The notes: generated by a model from the sequence alone, not told the origin. Positions 16,273 to 24,796 are shown, counted from the stretch's first letter. The stretch is DNA of 64,000 bases from Sulfurovum sp. (GCA_016744875.1 JADGDL010000007.1:1-64000), one strand, 5' to 3'. Made by a program: numbers and translations.

Positions 16273-16689
16273 TTATAACCCTGCTTTCTGATTTTCTTTA
16301 AGGCTCTCTTCTATCATATTAAGCCCCTCGTTAAGGTCAATTTGATGAAATACCAAGTCAAATCCATAGGCTTTGTATTTGGGAACCAGTTCTTCTTGTG
16401 TGGCTTCACCTACACTAAGGTTACCGCCAATGGCAAAAATAACCCCTTCTAGGTCAAATCTATTTTTTAAAAAGAGTAGATCTCTTGACCAGCCCTCTGC
16501 TTCACCATTGAGTGATGAAATTAACAATACATCAGCATCTGTCTCTATTACTGCATCAATAAACTCTTCTAAATAGGTATTTACCCCTAAATTAAAAACT
16601 TCAAATCCTCTCTCTTTTAGAGAGATTTCTATGAGTCTATTGGCTACAACATGGATATCATTTCCTACAACACCTGTAACTACTCGCAT
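16273..16689 (-). CDS. B12-binding small subunit of glutamate-mutase-like enzyme
   Basis: A 138-residue Rossmann-like cobalamin domain, the length of clostridial GlmS/MutS sigma subunits. His13, the lower cobalt ligand, lies in G-V-V-G-N-D-I-H-V-V-A-N. The signature is therefore D-x-H-x-x-A rather than D-x-H-x-x-G (Ala16). S-S-L (58-60) and I-G-G-N (87-90) complete the B12 pocket. I place the start at 16689, preceded by AAAGG at good spacing and matching family length; an upstream in-frame ATG at 16725 would add 12 residues. First gene of the four-gene operon. Confidence 0.8.
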   Translation of the reverse strand: MRVVTGVVGNDIHVVANRLIEISLKERGFEVFNLGVNTYLEEFIDAVIETDADVLLISSLNGEAEGWSRDLLFLKNRFDLEGVIFAIGGNLSVGEATQEELVPKYKAYGFDLVFHQIDLNEGLNMIEESLKENQKAGL

Positions 16690-16780
16690 AATACTACCTT
16701 TTATTAGTAGAGTAATTTTACCCAATATTGGATAAACGGTAGGAATAATGTATAATTTTATAAAAAAATTAGGAAAGATA

Positions 16781-17266
16781 ATGAATTTTTCAACAGCGGA
16801 TCTATGTGACGCAAATGCAGATAATGTAAAAGTACTAGAGATGAACTTATCCTCATACGGAGCTAAAGAGAGTTTTTATGGACAAATTGTCACCATAAAA
16901 CTAGATGAAGATAATAGAGGTTTGGTAGCCATGCTCAGAGATGAAGAGGGGAAAGGCAGAGTAGCAGTAGTAGATGTAGATCAAAAATTCTGTGCTGTTG
17001 TAGGCGATAACCTTATGGGGTTTGCAGCAAAAAATGGTTGGGAAGGTATTATCATCAATGGCTATGTAAGAGATACAAAGATCACAAGAACCATTGATGC
17101 AGGATTATTTGCCCTGGGGACATGTCCTAGAAGAAGTGCAAAAATATCTCCCTGTACAACAAACACCGTATTGAATTTTGGCGGCATTGACTTTAAAGAA
17201 GGTGAGTGGATCTATGCTGATGAAGATGGTGTGATTGTCTCTAGTGATGCGTTGACATTAGCATAA
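16781..17266 (+). CDS. rraA: RraA-family protein
   Basis: A 161-residue RraA-like protein. E. coli RraA binds RNase E and DEAD-box helicases and inhibits RNA decay; many relatives are instead metal-dependent aldolases. Typical features are the start F-S-T-A-D-L-C-D-A, the G-D-N-L-M-G-F-A-A-K region, the G-Y-V-R-D-T segment and Y-A-D-E-D-G-V-I-V. Start 16781 gives the exact family length and has AGGAAAG upstream; an ATG at 16748 would add 11 residues. It is divergent from the mutase operon, so the two promoters overlap in about 90 nt. Confidence 0.8.
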   Translation: MNFSTADLCDANADNVKVLEMNLSSYGAKESFYGQIVTIKLDEDNRGLVAMLRDEEGKGRVAVVDVDQKFCAVVGDNLMGFAAKNGWEGIIINGYVRDTKITRTIDAGLFALGTCPRRSAKISPCTTNTVLNFGGIDFKEGEWIYADEDGVIVSSDALTLA

Positions 17267-17293
17267 TTTAAGAAGATTTAAACATCATTTGGG

Positions 17294-17299
17294 TATAAT
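17294..17299 (+). promoter_or_regulatory. -10 box of the rpsB-tsf promoter
   Basis: TATAAT preceded by GGG and followed by CGCGTTCC. The promoter before rpsP (52051) has nearly the same 14 bases, TAAAATCGCGTTCC, so both probably start transcription with the same discriminator sequence. Confidence 0.65.
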
Positions 17300-17351
17300 C
17301 GCGTTCCTTATTTCTCTAGTAACCCTAGAATTATAGTTGAAACGACTAGTC

Positions 17352-17433
17352 GTTTGAGCTCTCTGTTGAAGAGAACTTAGCGTTAGCGTAAGTAAAAAGG
17401 GCTTTGCTCATTTTGCGTTCTATATAATAATAA
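17352..17433 (+). promoter_or_regulatory. Leader element shared with the rpsP operon (copy 1)
   Basis: GTTTGAGCT (17352-17360), a 40-nt spacer, then GCTTTGCTCATTTTG (17401-17415), six variable bases and ATATAATAAT (17422-17431). The same order and spacing occurs before rpsP. GGGC/GCTC with outer AAAA/TTTT can form a hairpin, and ATATAATAAT could be a second -10 box. Confidence 0.5.
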
Positions 17434-17604
17434 TGGAAATACTCATGTAGTTATTCCTTGACTGGTTGCACATAATGTGTTGATGACTACAGCGGACGAT
17501 TTGGATGATTATCAATCCAACTCTTAAACCTAGTGATGAAGCTATGCTTTTAACCGAGTTTTTACTATGTAAAAATTCTATTAACGATATACCAAGGAGA
17601 ACTT

Positions 17605-18627
17605 ATGGTAACAATGAAAGACCTATTGGAGTGTGGAGTACACTTCGGACACCAAACAAGAAGATGGAATCCAAAAATGAAGAAATTTATTTTCGGTGCA
17701 AGAAAGAACATCTACATCATTGACCTTCAAAAAACACTTAGATACTTCAAATATACTTACAACGTAGTAAGAGATGCAGCTGCTGAAGGACAAACAGTAC
17801 TTTTCGTAGGTACTAAAAAACAAGCTAGACAAGCAGTTAAAGAGCACGCTGAGAGATGTGGTATGCCTTACGTTGCAACTAGATGGTTAGGTGGAATGTT
17901 AACAAACTACCCAACAATGAAAAAATCTATCAGAAAACTTGAGATTATCGAGCAAATGGAAGAAAATGGTCAACTTGAAATGTTGACAAAAAAAGAAGCA
18001 TTAATGCTTTTAAGAAAAAAAGAGAAACTATCTTCATACCTTGAAGGTTTCAGACACATGAAAAAACTTCCAGATATGATGTTTGTTGTAGATGCTGTTA
18101 AAGAGCATATCGCAGTAAAAGAAGCAAGAAGACTTGGTATGAAAGTTGTTGCACCACTAGATACAAACTGTGACCCTGATGTTATCGATTACCCGATTCC
18201 AGGAAATGATGATGCTATCAGATCGATCAACCTTTTCTGTCAAGAAATGGCTGAAGCGATCATCGAAGGTAAAGCAGCATACGCTGAAGCAAACGGTGGA
18301 GATGCTGAGGAAGTACCATCAACTGATGAAGTAGCTGAAGTAATGGCTGAAGCTGCATCTGAAGAAGAAGTTGCAACTCTAGTAGAAGAAAAATCAGCTC
18401 CAGCACCTAAAGCAGAAGCTAAGACAGAGACTGCAGGTGATGATCTTACAAAAATCGCTGGTGTTGGTAAAGTATACCAAGGTAAGCTCAACGACGAAGG
18501 TTTCCACACATTTGCAGACGTTGCTAACATGACTGACGCACAGATCGAAGTAATGGAAGAAAAATACTCTTTCAAAGGGAATTTCAGAGACGCTGTTGCA
18601 TCTGCTAAAGAATTGGCGGAGGCGTAA
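17605..18627 (+). CDS. rpsB: Ribosomal protein S2 with C-terminal helix-hairpin-helix extension
   Basis: Residues 1 to about 228 are a normal S2 of the 30S subunit ([25 protein letters not shown]). The usual length is about 230-265, but this protein has 340 residues. After an Ala/Glu-rich linker (about 230-278) comes a helix-hairpin-helix domain, [13 protein letters not shown] (279-291) followed by G-F-H-T-F-A-D-V-A (299-307), of the type found in nucleic-acid-binding proteins. The frame is continuous and the next gene, tsf, follows after 2 nt. An extra rRNA or protein contact is inference. Confidence 0.93.
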   Translation: MVTMKDLLECGVHFGHQTRRWNPKMKKFIFGARKNIYIIDLQKTLRYFKYTYNVVRDAAAEGQTVLFVGTKKQARQAVKEHAERCGMPYVATRWLGGMLTNYPTMKKSIRKLEIIEQMEENGQLEMLTKKEALMLLRKKEKLSSYLEGFRHMKKLPDMMFVVDAVKEHIAVKEARRLGMKVVAPLDTNCDPDVIDYPIPGNDDAIRSINLFCQEMAEAIIEGKAAYAEANGGDAEEVPSTDEVAEVMAEAASEEEVATLVEEKSAPAPKAEAKTETAGDDLTKIAGVGKVYQGKLNDEGFHTFADVANMTDAQIEVMEEKYSFKGNFRDAVASAKELAEA

Positions 18628-18629
18628 TC

Positions 18630-19691
18630 ATGGCAAACTTCGGACCTAAAGACATCAAAAAACTCAGAGAGATGACTGATGCTGGAATGATGGATTGTAA
18701 AAAAGCACTTGCTGAGTCTGATGGAGACATGGACAAAGCAGTTGCTTGGTTACGTGATAAAGGTATGGGTGCTGCTGCTAAGAAAGCAAATAAAGTTGCT
18801 GCAGAAGGTGCTATCGGTGTAAAAGTTGAAGGTAAAAAAGCAGTTGTAGTTGAGGTAAACTCTCAAACTGACTTTGTTGCACAAAATGATAAATTTTTAG
18901 CGCTTATGTCTGATGTTGTAAACCATACTTTTGACAATGCTATTGCTGATGCTGATGCTATTAATGCATCTACTATCAACGGTGAGCCATTTTCAGAGTA
19001 TCTTTCTCAGCAAGTATCCACTATCGGTGAAAAACTTGTTGTAAGAAGATCTGCACTTATTAATGCAGATGAGAACACAGCAGTAAATGCGTACGTTCAC
19101 TCAAACAAACAAAACGGTGTTATCATCGAAGCAAAATGTGATTCAGCTGCAACTGCAGAAGCGATGACTCCAGTACTTAAAGAGCTTGCAATGCATGCAG
19201 CAGCTATGAGTCCTACTACACTTTCTTACAAAGACTTTGATGCTCAGTACGTAGCAGAAGAGACTAAAGGAAGAATCATTGCTATTGAAAAAGAGAATGA
19301 AGAACTTGTAAGACTTGGTAAAACACTTAAAAATGTACCTGCGTACATCTCTATGAGTCAATTGACTGATGAAGTGATGACAAAAGCAGAAGATGCACTT
19401 AAGGCTGAACTTGCAGCAGAAGGTAAACCTGAGAAGATCTGGGACAGAATCCTTCCAGGTAAGATCGAAAGATTTATCTCAGATAACACAACACTTGACC
19501 AAGAGCAGTGTCTTCTTGATCAAAAATTTGTAATGGATGACAGCAAAACTGTTGCTCAGTATGTTGCAGAAAAAGCAAAAGCTGCCGGTGGTACAGCAGA
19601 GATCACTAGCTTCACAAGACTTGAAGTTGGTGAGGGGATTGAAGTTGCAGAAGAAGATTTTGCAGCAGAAGTTGCCGCACAAATGGGCTAA
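18630..19691 (+). CDS. tsf: Translation elongation factor Ts
   Basis: A 353-residue guanine-nucleotide exchange factor for EF-Tu. It has the N-terminal UBA-like segment (K-L-R-E-M-T-D-A-G-M-M-D-C-K-K-A-L), then T-D-F-V-A-Q-N-D, the EF-Tu-contacting core. The length is typical of Campylobacterota, longer than E. coli Ts because of an expanded second core repeat. It is the second gene of the rpsB operon; the 3' region carries a repeat also found after rplS. Confidence 0.95.
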   Translation: MANFGPKDIKKLREMTDAGMMDCKKALAESDGDMDKAVAWLRDKGMGAAAKKANKVAAEGAIGVKVEGKKAVVVEVNSQTDFVAQNDKFLALMSDVVNHTFDNAIADADAINASTINGEPFSEYLSQQVSTIGEKLVVRRSALINADENTAVNAYVHSNKQNGVIIEAKCDSAATAEAMTPVLKELAMHAAAMSPTTLSYKDFDAQYVAEETKGRIIAIEKENEELVRLGKTLKNVPAYISMSQLTDEVMTKAEDALKAELAAEGKPEKIWDRILPGKIERFISDNTTLDQEQCLLDQKFVMDDSKTVAQYVAEKAKAAGGTAEITSFTRLEVGEGIEVAEEDFAAEVAAQMG

Positions 19692-19700
19692 TAAATAGTT

Positions 19701-19814
19701 CTTCTATTTTACAGCACCTTTGACTGAACGGCTTTGTTCCGTTCGGTCATGTACTATACGTACACTCTCTTACTTCACTCACACCGTTTAGCCAAATCTA
19801 CAACAAACTAGAAG
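19701..19814 (+). repeat. Trailer repeat after tsf (copy 1)
   Basis: About 110 nt similar, with few gaps, to 54318-54428 after rplS. It contains a strong hairpin, TGACTGAACGG with CCGTTCGGTCA around CTTTGTT (11 bp, one G-U pair), and a second, TGTAC with GTACA around TATAC. The ends CTTCTA and TAGAAG are inverted. It probably forms the 3' end of the rpsB-tsf transcript. No protein is encoded. Confidence 0.6.
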
Positions 19815-19917
19815 ATTATTTTATAAAAGTTCCCAATTAAAATTAAAAATTACTTTATTCTCTTTTTCAATTACTTTATTATGATAAAATAACCTAATTA
19901 ATTTAAAGGCTATTTTT

Positions 19918-20568
19918 ATGTCCAATGCTCTTTTAGAGGCTACACATATTTCTCATGGGTTTGACTACCCACTCTTTACAGATATCCATTTCACGATACT
20001 ACCTACACAGAGTGCAGCCATAGTAGGACGTAGTGGTTCAGGCAAGTCGACACTTTTACATATCTTTTCTACTTTTATGAAACCAGAGAGTGGCAAGGTG
20101 ACTTTGTTTGGAGAAGACCTTTATGGATTAAATGAAAAATCCGTAGAATCGTTGCGTAGGTATGATATTGGGATCATCTTTCAGTTTCACTATCTCTTTA
20201 AAGGCATGAGTGCATTAGATAACATTGATGTAGCTACTATGTTATCAGGAGAACAGATTGATGAGTCAATATTAGAAAAATTGGAAATTAACCATCTTAT
20301 GCACCATAAGACATCTGAACTTTCCGGAGGTGAACAGCAACGGGTCTCCATCGCAAGAGTACTTAGCAAAAAACCTCGTATTATCTTTGCGGATGAACCT
20401 ACTGGAAACCTGGATAAAGAGACTGCAAAATTAGTGATGGATGTACTTTTAGAATATATTAAAGAAAACGAAGCAGGACTTGTACTGGTTACCCATGATG
20501 AGAGTTTGGCTGCACGTTGTGACTGTGTGTATAAAGTAGAAGAAAATAGCTTAAAAGAGTCTCTATGA
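19918..20568 (+). CDS. LolD-like ABC transporter ATP-binding protein
   Basis: A 216-residue ABC ATPase with Walker A G-R-S-G-S-G-K-S-T (37-45), Q-loop I-I-F-Q-F-H, signature L-S-G-G-E-Q-Q-R, Walker B I-I-F-A-D-E-P-T and the switch His in V-T-H-D. The closest groups are LolD, MacB and FtsE, which work with FtsX/LolC-type permeases, but no such permease is adjacent. Position after rpsB-tsf is as in C. jejuni. TATGATAAAAT upstream is a likely promoter. It overlaps a tiny membrane-protein gene by 4 nt. Confidence 0.82.
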   Translation: MSNALLEATHISHGFDYPLFTDIHFTILPTQSAAIVGRSGSGKSTLLHIFSTFMKPESGKVTLFGEDLYGLNEKSVESLRRYDIGIIFQFHYLFKGMSALDNIDVATMLSGEQIDESILEKLEINHLMHHKTSELSGGEQQRVSIARVLSKKPRIIFADEPTGNLDKETAKLVMDVLLEYIKENEAGLVLVTHDESLAARCDCVYKVEENSLKESL

Positions 20569-20723
20569 AGGATATAGGTTTGATAGATGTACTCTATACA
20601 GCTGGTATATTTTTTTTAGTATTTTATGGTGCTATAGCAATTACAAAACTGTTTTCAAAATATCTAAAATTGTCTCCAGAAGCAGAGGAAATAGAGGAAG
20701 AAAAGGCAGAAGATAAAAAATAG
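20565..20723 (+). CDS. 52-residue single-span membrane protein
   Basis: A small gene whose ATG overlaps the stop of the ABC ATPase gene (ATGA) and which ends in TAG 7 nt before the opposing prfB stop. One membrane segment (about 9-29, rich in Ile, Phe, Leu, Val and Tyr) is followed by K-L-F-S-K-Y-L-K and a highly acidic tail (E-E-I-E-E-E-K-A-E-D). Coupled translation suggests it anchors or regulates the ATPase. I recognise no named family. Confidence 0.6.
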   Translation: MKDIGLIDVLYTAGIFFLVFYGAIAITKLFSKYLKLSPEAEEIEEEKAEDKK

Positions 20724-20730
20724 ATTTATA

Positions 20731-21825
20731 CTATTTTGCTTGTGCGATCAGTACACCCTCTAAAAGTTTATCTATATCCCCATCTAAAATGTTATCTACA
20801 TTAGAGTAAGGGATGTTGGATCGGGTATCTTTCACCTGTTGGTAGGGTTGCAATACATAGGAACGTATTTGATGACCCCAACCGATCTCTGATTTCTCTA
20901 CACCATCTATAGCGGCTTGTTTTTTAGCCATTTCATATTCAAAAAGACGTGATTTTAGCATTTTGAGTGCTGAAGCTTTATTTTTGTGTTGGCTTCTATC
21001 ATTTTGACATTGCACAATGACATTGGTAGGGATGTGGGTGATTCGGATGGCTGAATCTGTAGTGTTGACGTGCTGCCCTCCTGCTCCTGAAGCCCTATAA
21101 GAATCTATACGTATATCTTTGTCTTCGATGACGATGTCTATATCGTCATCAATTTCCGGTGAAACCATAACAGATGAAAAAGATGTATGACGCTTGGCAT
21201 TAGAATCAAATGGAGAGATACGCACAAGTCTGTGGATACCATTTTCCACTTTGAGATAACCATAGGCATTTTCACCTTTGATCATGAAAGAGACATCTTT
21301 GATACCGGCTTCTTCACCTGCTTGATAATCAAGCATCTCCACTTTAAGACCATGACGTTCTGCCCAACGAAGATACATACGGTGAAGCATAGATGCCCAG
21401 TCCTGTGACTCTGTTCCTCCGGCTCCAGGGTGTATAGAGACGATGGCATTTTTCCCGTCATGTTCACCCGAAAGCATCATTTGTACTTCAAGTGTATGGG
21501 TACTTTCTTGCAAGCTAGAGGCATCATCATAGAGCATTTCGAGTGTCTCTTCATCATTCTCTGCTTTGGAGAGCTCAAAGTATTCTACAGCATCATGTAC
21601 AGCATCTTTTGCATTGTTATAGGTAGCAAGTATGCGTTCTGTTTTTGTTTTTTCCTGAGAGACTTTTCCTGCATTGGCAGCATCATTCCAAAAGTTTGCA
21701 TCTTGCTGCATTGTTTCGATATCATCCAGTCTAGCTTCTAAAATATCTGGTTTTACAATGTTTTTAATATTGTCTATTTTTTTAGTAAGCGATTTTAGTA
21801 GTTCGCTGTATTCGTATGCATCCAT
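20731..21825 (-). CDS. prfB: Peptide chain release factor 2
   Basis: A 364-residue RF2 that terminates translation at UGA and UAA. The peptidyl-hydrolysis motif G-G-Q lies in S-G-A-G-G-Q-H-V-N, and the stop-codon-reading S-P-F motif in R-I-S-P-F-D-S-N marks it as RF2 rather than RF1. The frame is uninterrupted; the autoregulatory in-frame UGA of E. coli prfB is absent, as expected in this phylum. It converges on the ABC/membrane-protein pair. Confidence 0.95.
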   Translation of the reverse strand: MDAYEYSELLKSLTKKIDNIKNIVKPDILEARLDDIETMQQDANFWNDAANAGKVSQEKTKTERILATYNNAKDAVHDAVEYFELSKAENDEETLEMLYDDASSLQESTHTLEVQMMLSGEHDGKNAIVSIHPGAGGTESQDWASMLHRMYLRWAERHGLKVEMLDYQAGEEAGIKDVSFMIKGENAYGYLKVENGIHRLVRISPFDSNAKRHTSFSSVMVSPEIDDDIDIVIEDKDIRIDSYRASGAGGQHVNTTDSAIRITHIPTNVIVQCQNDRSQHKNKASALKMLKSRLFEYEMAKKQAAIDGVEKSEIGWGHQIRSYVLQPYQQVKDTRSNIPYSNVDNILDGDIDKLLEGVLIAQAK

Positions 21826-21899
21826 CTTTGAATGTCCTATTATATTTCTAATTATTTTGCTATTATTCTACCCAAAGAGAACGAAATACGAGGTTAGAG

Positions 21900-22724
21900 A
21901 TGGTTATTGTCAAAACAATAGATGAGCTGCAAGAGGCTAAAAAGGCACTGTCAGGGACGGTTGGTTTTGTACCAACGATGGGAGCACTACATCAAGGACA
22001 TCTCTCCCTTATACAACAAGCACGATCAGAGAATGAACATCTCATTGTTTCGATCTTCGTGAACCCGACACAGTTTTTAGAAGGTGAGGACCTCGATGCC
22101 TACCCTCGTAAAGATGAAGCCGATATTAAGATATGTAAACTTGCTAAAGTAGACATACTGTTTATGCCAAGTATAGAAGATATGTATGAGAGAGATGAAC
22201 TTTCTATCGGTGCACCTGCGATACGCGGTTATGTTTTAGAAGGTGAAAAGCGTCCGGGACATTTTGACGGTATGCTGCAAGTGGTCATGAAGTTACTTAA
22301 TCTTTCTTCTGCTACCAACGCCTACTTTGGAAAAAAAGATGCACAGCAACTTGTACTGATCACGCAGATGGTTAAAAACTATTTTATGGATGTGAACATT
22401 GTTGCCTGTGACATTATCCGTGATGAGCAGGGATTGGCGTTGAGTTCACGTAATGTCTACTTGAAAGAAGATGAGAAAGGACGTGCCCTTTGTCTTGCAC
22501 GTTCATTAAAACGTGCCACAAAGATGGTGATGGCGGGTGAGTTAAATGTGGAAGTTATTAAAAAAGAGATGTTCACTGTTTTGGAAGATGCGGATGAAGT
22601 AGAGTATGTTGCTATTGTCGATAGAGAATTTAATGTACTTGAAGAGATAGAGATCGGCAATACTATTATGTTGGTAGCTGCATGGGTGGGGAAACCACGG
22701 CTTATAGATAATATTTGGATCTAA
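21900..22724 (+). CDS. panC: Pantoate-beta-alanine ligase
   Basis: A 274-residue cytosolic enzyme joining pantoate and beta-alanine with ATP to give pantothenate, the coenzyme A precursor. Motifs are [10 protein letters not shown] (the H-x-G-H class I signature), F-V-N-P-T-Q-F, the pantoate-site F-G-K-K-D-A-Q-Q and L-S-S-R-N-x-Y-L. Full family length. The start is preceded by GAGG. Other pan genes are not in the window. It converges on ftsI with 2 nt between stops. Confidence 0.95.
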   Translation: MVIVKTIDELQEAKKALSGTVGFVPTMGALHQGHLSLIQQARSENEHLIVSIFVNPTQFLEGEDLDAYPRKDEADIKICKLAKVDILFMPSIEDMYERDELSIGAPAIRGYVLEGEKRPGHFDGMLQVVMKLLNLSSATNAYFGKKDAQQLVLITQMVKNYFMDVNIVACDIIRDEQGLALSSRNVYLKEDEKGRALCLARSLKRATKMVMAGELNVEVIKKEMFTVLEDADEVEYVAIVDREFNVLEEIEIGNTIMLVAAWVGKPRLIDNIWI

Positions 22725-22726
22725 GA

Positions 22727-24796
22727 CTAGAACATATCTTCATTATAGTCGTGTGAAGGTGCTTTATATGAAGGTTTTACTGTCGGCTTAATCACTTTTC
22801 GTACAGGTTTTGGTTTAGGTTTTTTGGTTTGGAAAAGTTCTTGTACCGTTTGTCTTTTTGGTGTCACAGGTTTTTTTATAGTAGGTTTCTTTACAACAGG
22901 TTTCTTTTTGACTTCAGGGTGCACGATTAATTTTGGCACAGTTTTTGTTTTGACAGGTTTGTCTATTTTGATTGGTGCAAGAGGTGATTCTATTTGCTCT
23001 TCAGGCTCAAGATAGTCAAGATCTACCAGAATATCTATCATTCTTCTAAAGGTTGGTACAGCTGATTTGGATGCAAAGTAGTGACGGTATTTTTTAGCAC
23101 GGATCACTAAGGCACCGATGGTATACTTATGTCCTTTATCATCATTGGCAAAACCATAAAAACTACTGTGGTATTCACGTACATAACGCCCATTTTTGGC
23201 GATGTGTGCTGTTCCTGTTTTCCCTCCGATCTCTAAGCCTGGATACAGAGCTTTCTTACCTGTTCCTCTAGTGACAACCTCTTGAAGTATCTCTTTTATC
23301 TGATTTGCACTCTTTTTACTGACAGCTTGCATATCGGGAAGTTTTGGATCAAGCTTATATTGGTTTCCTTTTGCATCCTGCAGATAATTGACGATACGGG
23401 GTGTAACGGCTAAACCATCGTTGTTAAATGCTGAGTAGGCTTTCATAAGTTGTGCAAAAGTGATCATCATACCGTAACCGTAGGAGGTATTTGCTATATG
23501 GAGTTGATGGTCAAGTTTATAGACAGGTTTCAGGCTACCTGGCAAGTCTCTTGAGAGGTCAACACCGGAAGGTTTTGCTACACCAAATTTAAGAAGTCCT
23601 TCTCTAAATTGTTTACCTGAAAGTTTCCATGAAATTTGAGATGTACCGACATTGGATGAATGTACGACAATATCGGTTACATTAAGAGATGCATATTTAT
23701 GGTCATCTGTGATCCACCGTCTTTTACCTATTTTGAGGCGACCATTGTAAGTATTGAACCAGGTATCGGGTGTGACTACTTTATTATCTAATGCGATGGC
23801 AACAGTGAGAGGTTTAATGACAGAGCCTGCTTCATAGGGGTATTCTGTAAATTTTGGTACCAGGGCAGGGACATCTTTTTGTCTGATACGTGACGGATCA
23901 TAACGTTTGGTGGTAGCAAGTGCAAGTAGTTTACCAGTATTGCTTTCCATCACCCCTACAAGGATCTCTTCAGCGTCAATACTGCGTTTCATATCGTCTA
24001 TCATCATCTCTGCACGTCTTTGAACAGCCAAAGGAATGTTTAAATGCAGATCAAGTCCATCTACACGTTCTTGTACGATGCTATTTTTATCATGGATAAC
24101 GGCACCCACAACATCACGTTTACCTCGAAAATAACCATTTTTCTTAGAGGTGATATGTTTATCATAATGTCTTTCAAGACCTTTTTTACCTGAAGGACGT
24201 GTATATTTACCATCACTTTTTTTACCGACATATCCTAAGATGGGACTAAGCACATCTTCTAAGGGGAAACGTCTACTTTCACCATTTTCAATGATATCCA
24301 GACCATACAGTACCTCTATCCCTCTACTTGTTTTAATGGATTGAAAGACATCCAGTTTTCTAAGTTTATAGGCGAGTGCTTTGAGCTGCATGGCAGAACG
24401 GGAACTGATCGTTCTTGAGAGTATAATGTTCCCTTTTTTTTCTTTACCTTTACGGTTTTTAAATTGTTTGAGAAGTTTTGCTTCAGGAATGTTGCTGTAG
24501 ATAGAAAAAAGTTTCACAAAGAGTGCTTTTTTCTCAGGAGCTATACTGGCGCCACGTACAACAGCCTGATAGGTTTTGTGTGAATCACTCAATACATAGT
24601 TATCTGCAGAGATGATAGACCCTCGAAAAGAACGGTCATAAATGGTTTTATTGTTACTGGGTATACGCCTGTCAGAGGAAATGGTATTTAGAACAGAAGA
24701 GAGAAAAATAGCCATAGCCAATACTAAAATGATAAAAAGAAAAGAAATTTTATTCTTTCTTTGGTGTATGGCATTGTTTTGGGTTTTTTTGTTCAT
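22727..24796 (-). CDS. ftsI: Division-type penicillin-binding transpeptidase (PBP2/FtsI)
   Basis: A 689-residue class B PBP that cross-links septal peptidoglycan. An N-terminal membrane anchor lies at about 17-36 and the pedestal domain at about 50-240. In the transpeptidase domain, Ser325 is in S-V-I-K, S-S-N at 380-382 and K-T-G-T near 527-530. A basic Pro/Lys-rich tail (from about 610, K-P-x-x-K repeats) makes it longer than usual. It is divergent from ftsW, so the division genes flank a shared promoter region of about 100 nt. Confidence 0.88.
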   Translation of the reverse strand: MNKKTQNNAIHQRKNKISFLFIILVLAMAIFLSSVLNTISSDRRIPSNNKTIYDRSFRGSIISADNYVLSDSHKTYQAVVRGASIAPEKKALFVKLFSIYSNIPEAKLLKQFKNRKGKEKKGNIILSRTISSRSAMQLKALAYKLRKLDVFQSIKTSRGIEVLYGLDIIENGESRRFPLEDVLSPILGYVGKKSDGKYTRPSGKKGLERHYDKHITSKKNGYFRGKRDVVGAVIHDKNSIVQERVDGLDLHLNIPLAVQRRAEMMIDDMKRSIDAEEILVGVMESNTGKLLALATTKRYDPSRIRQKDVPALVPKFTEYPYEAGSVIKPLTVAIALDNKVVTPDTWFNTYNGRLKIGKRRWITDDHKYASLNVTDIVVHSSNVGTSQISWKLSGKQFREGLLKFGVAKPSGVDLSRDLPGSLKPVYKLDHQLHIANTSYGYGMMITFAQLMKAYSAFNNDGLAVTPRIVNYLQDAKGNQYKLDPKLPDMQAVSKKSANQIKEILQEVVTRGTGKKALYPGLEIGGKTGTAHIAKNGRYVREYHSSFYGFANDDKGHKYTIGALVIRAKKYRHYFASKSAVPTFRRMIDILVDLDYLEPEEQIESPLAPIKIDKPVKTKTVPKLIVHPEVKKKPVVKKPTIKKPVTPKRQTVQELFQTKKPKPKPVRKVIKPTVKPSYKAPSHDYNEDMF

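Larger units (their letters stand above)
17267..17604 (+). promoter_or_regulatory. Long leader of the rpsB-tsf operon
   Basis: A 338-nt gene-free stretch. It holds a promoter near its start (17294-17299), an element shared with the rpsP leader (17352-17433), then about 170 nt with no gene I can support before AAGGAG and the rpsB ATG. The length suggests a regulated 5' untranslated region, as for other ribosomal-protein operons. It does not match an S2-leader structure that I know. Confidence 0.5.

Noticed and set aside
16690..16780. Cobalamin riboswitch upstream of the B12-dependent mutase operon
   Set aside because: Only about 90 nt separate the divergent starts, too short for a B12 riboswitch, and no B12-box-like segment is seen.
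20731..21825. Programmed +1 frameshift in prfB
   Set aside because: The release-factor frame is continuous from a good start, with no internal TGA, so there is no autoregulatory frameshift.
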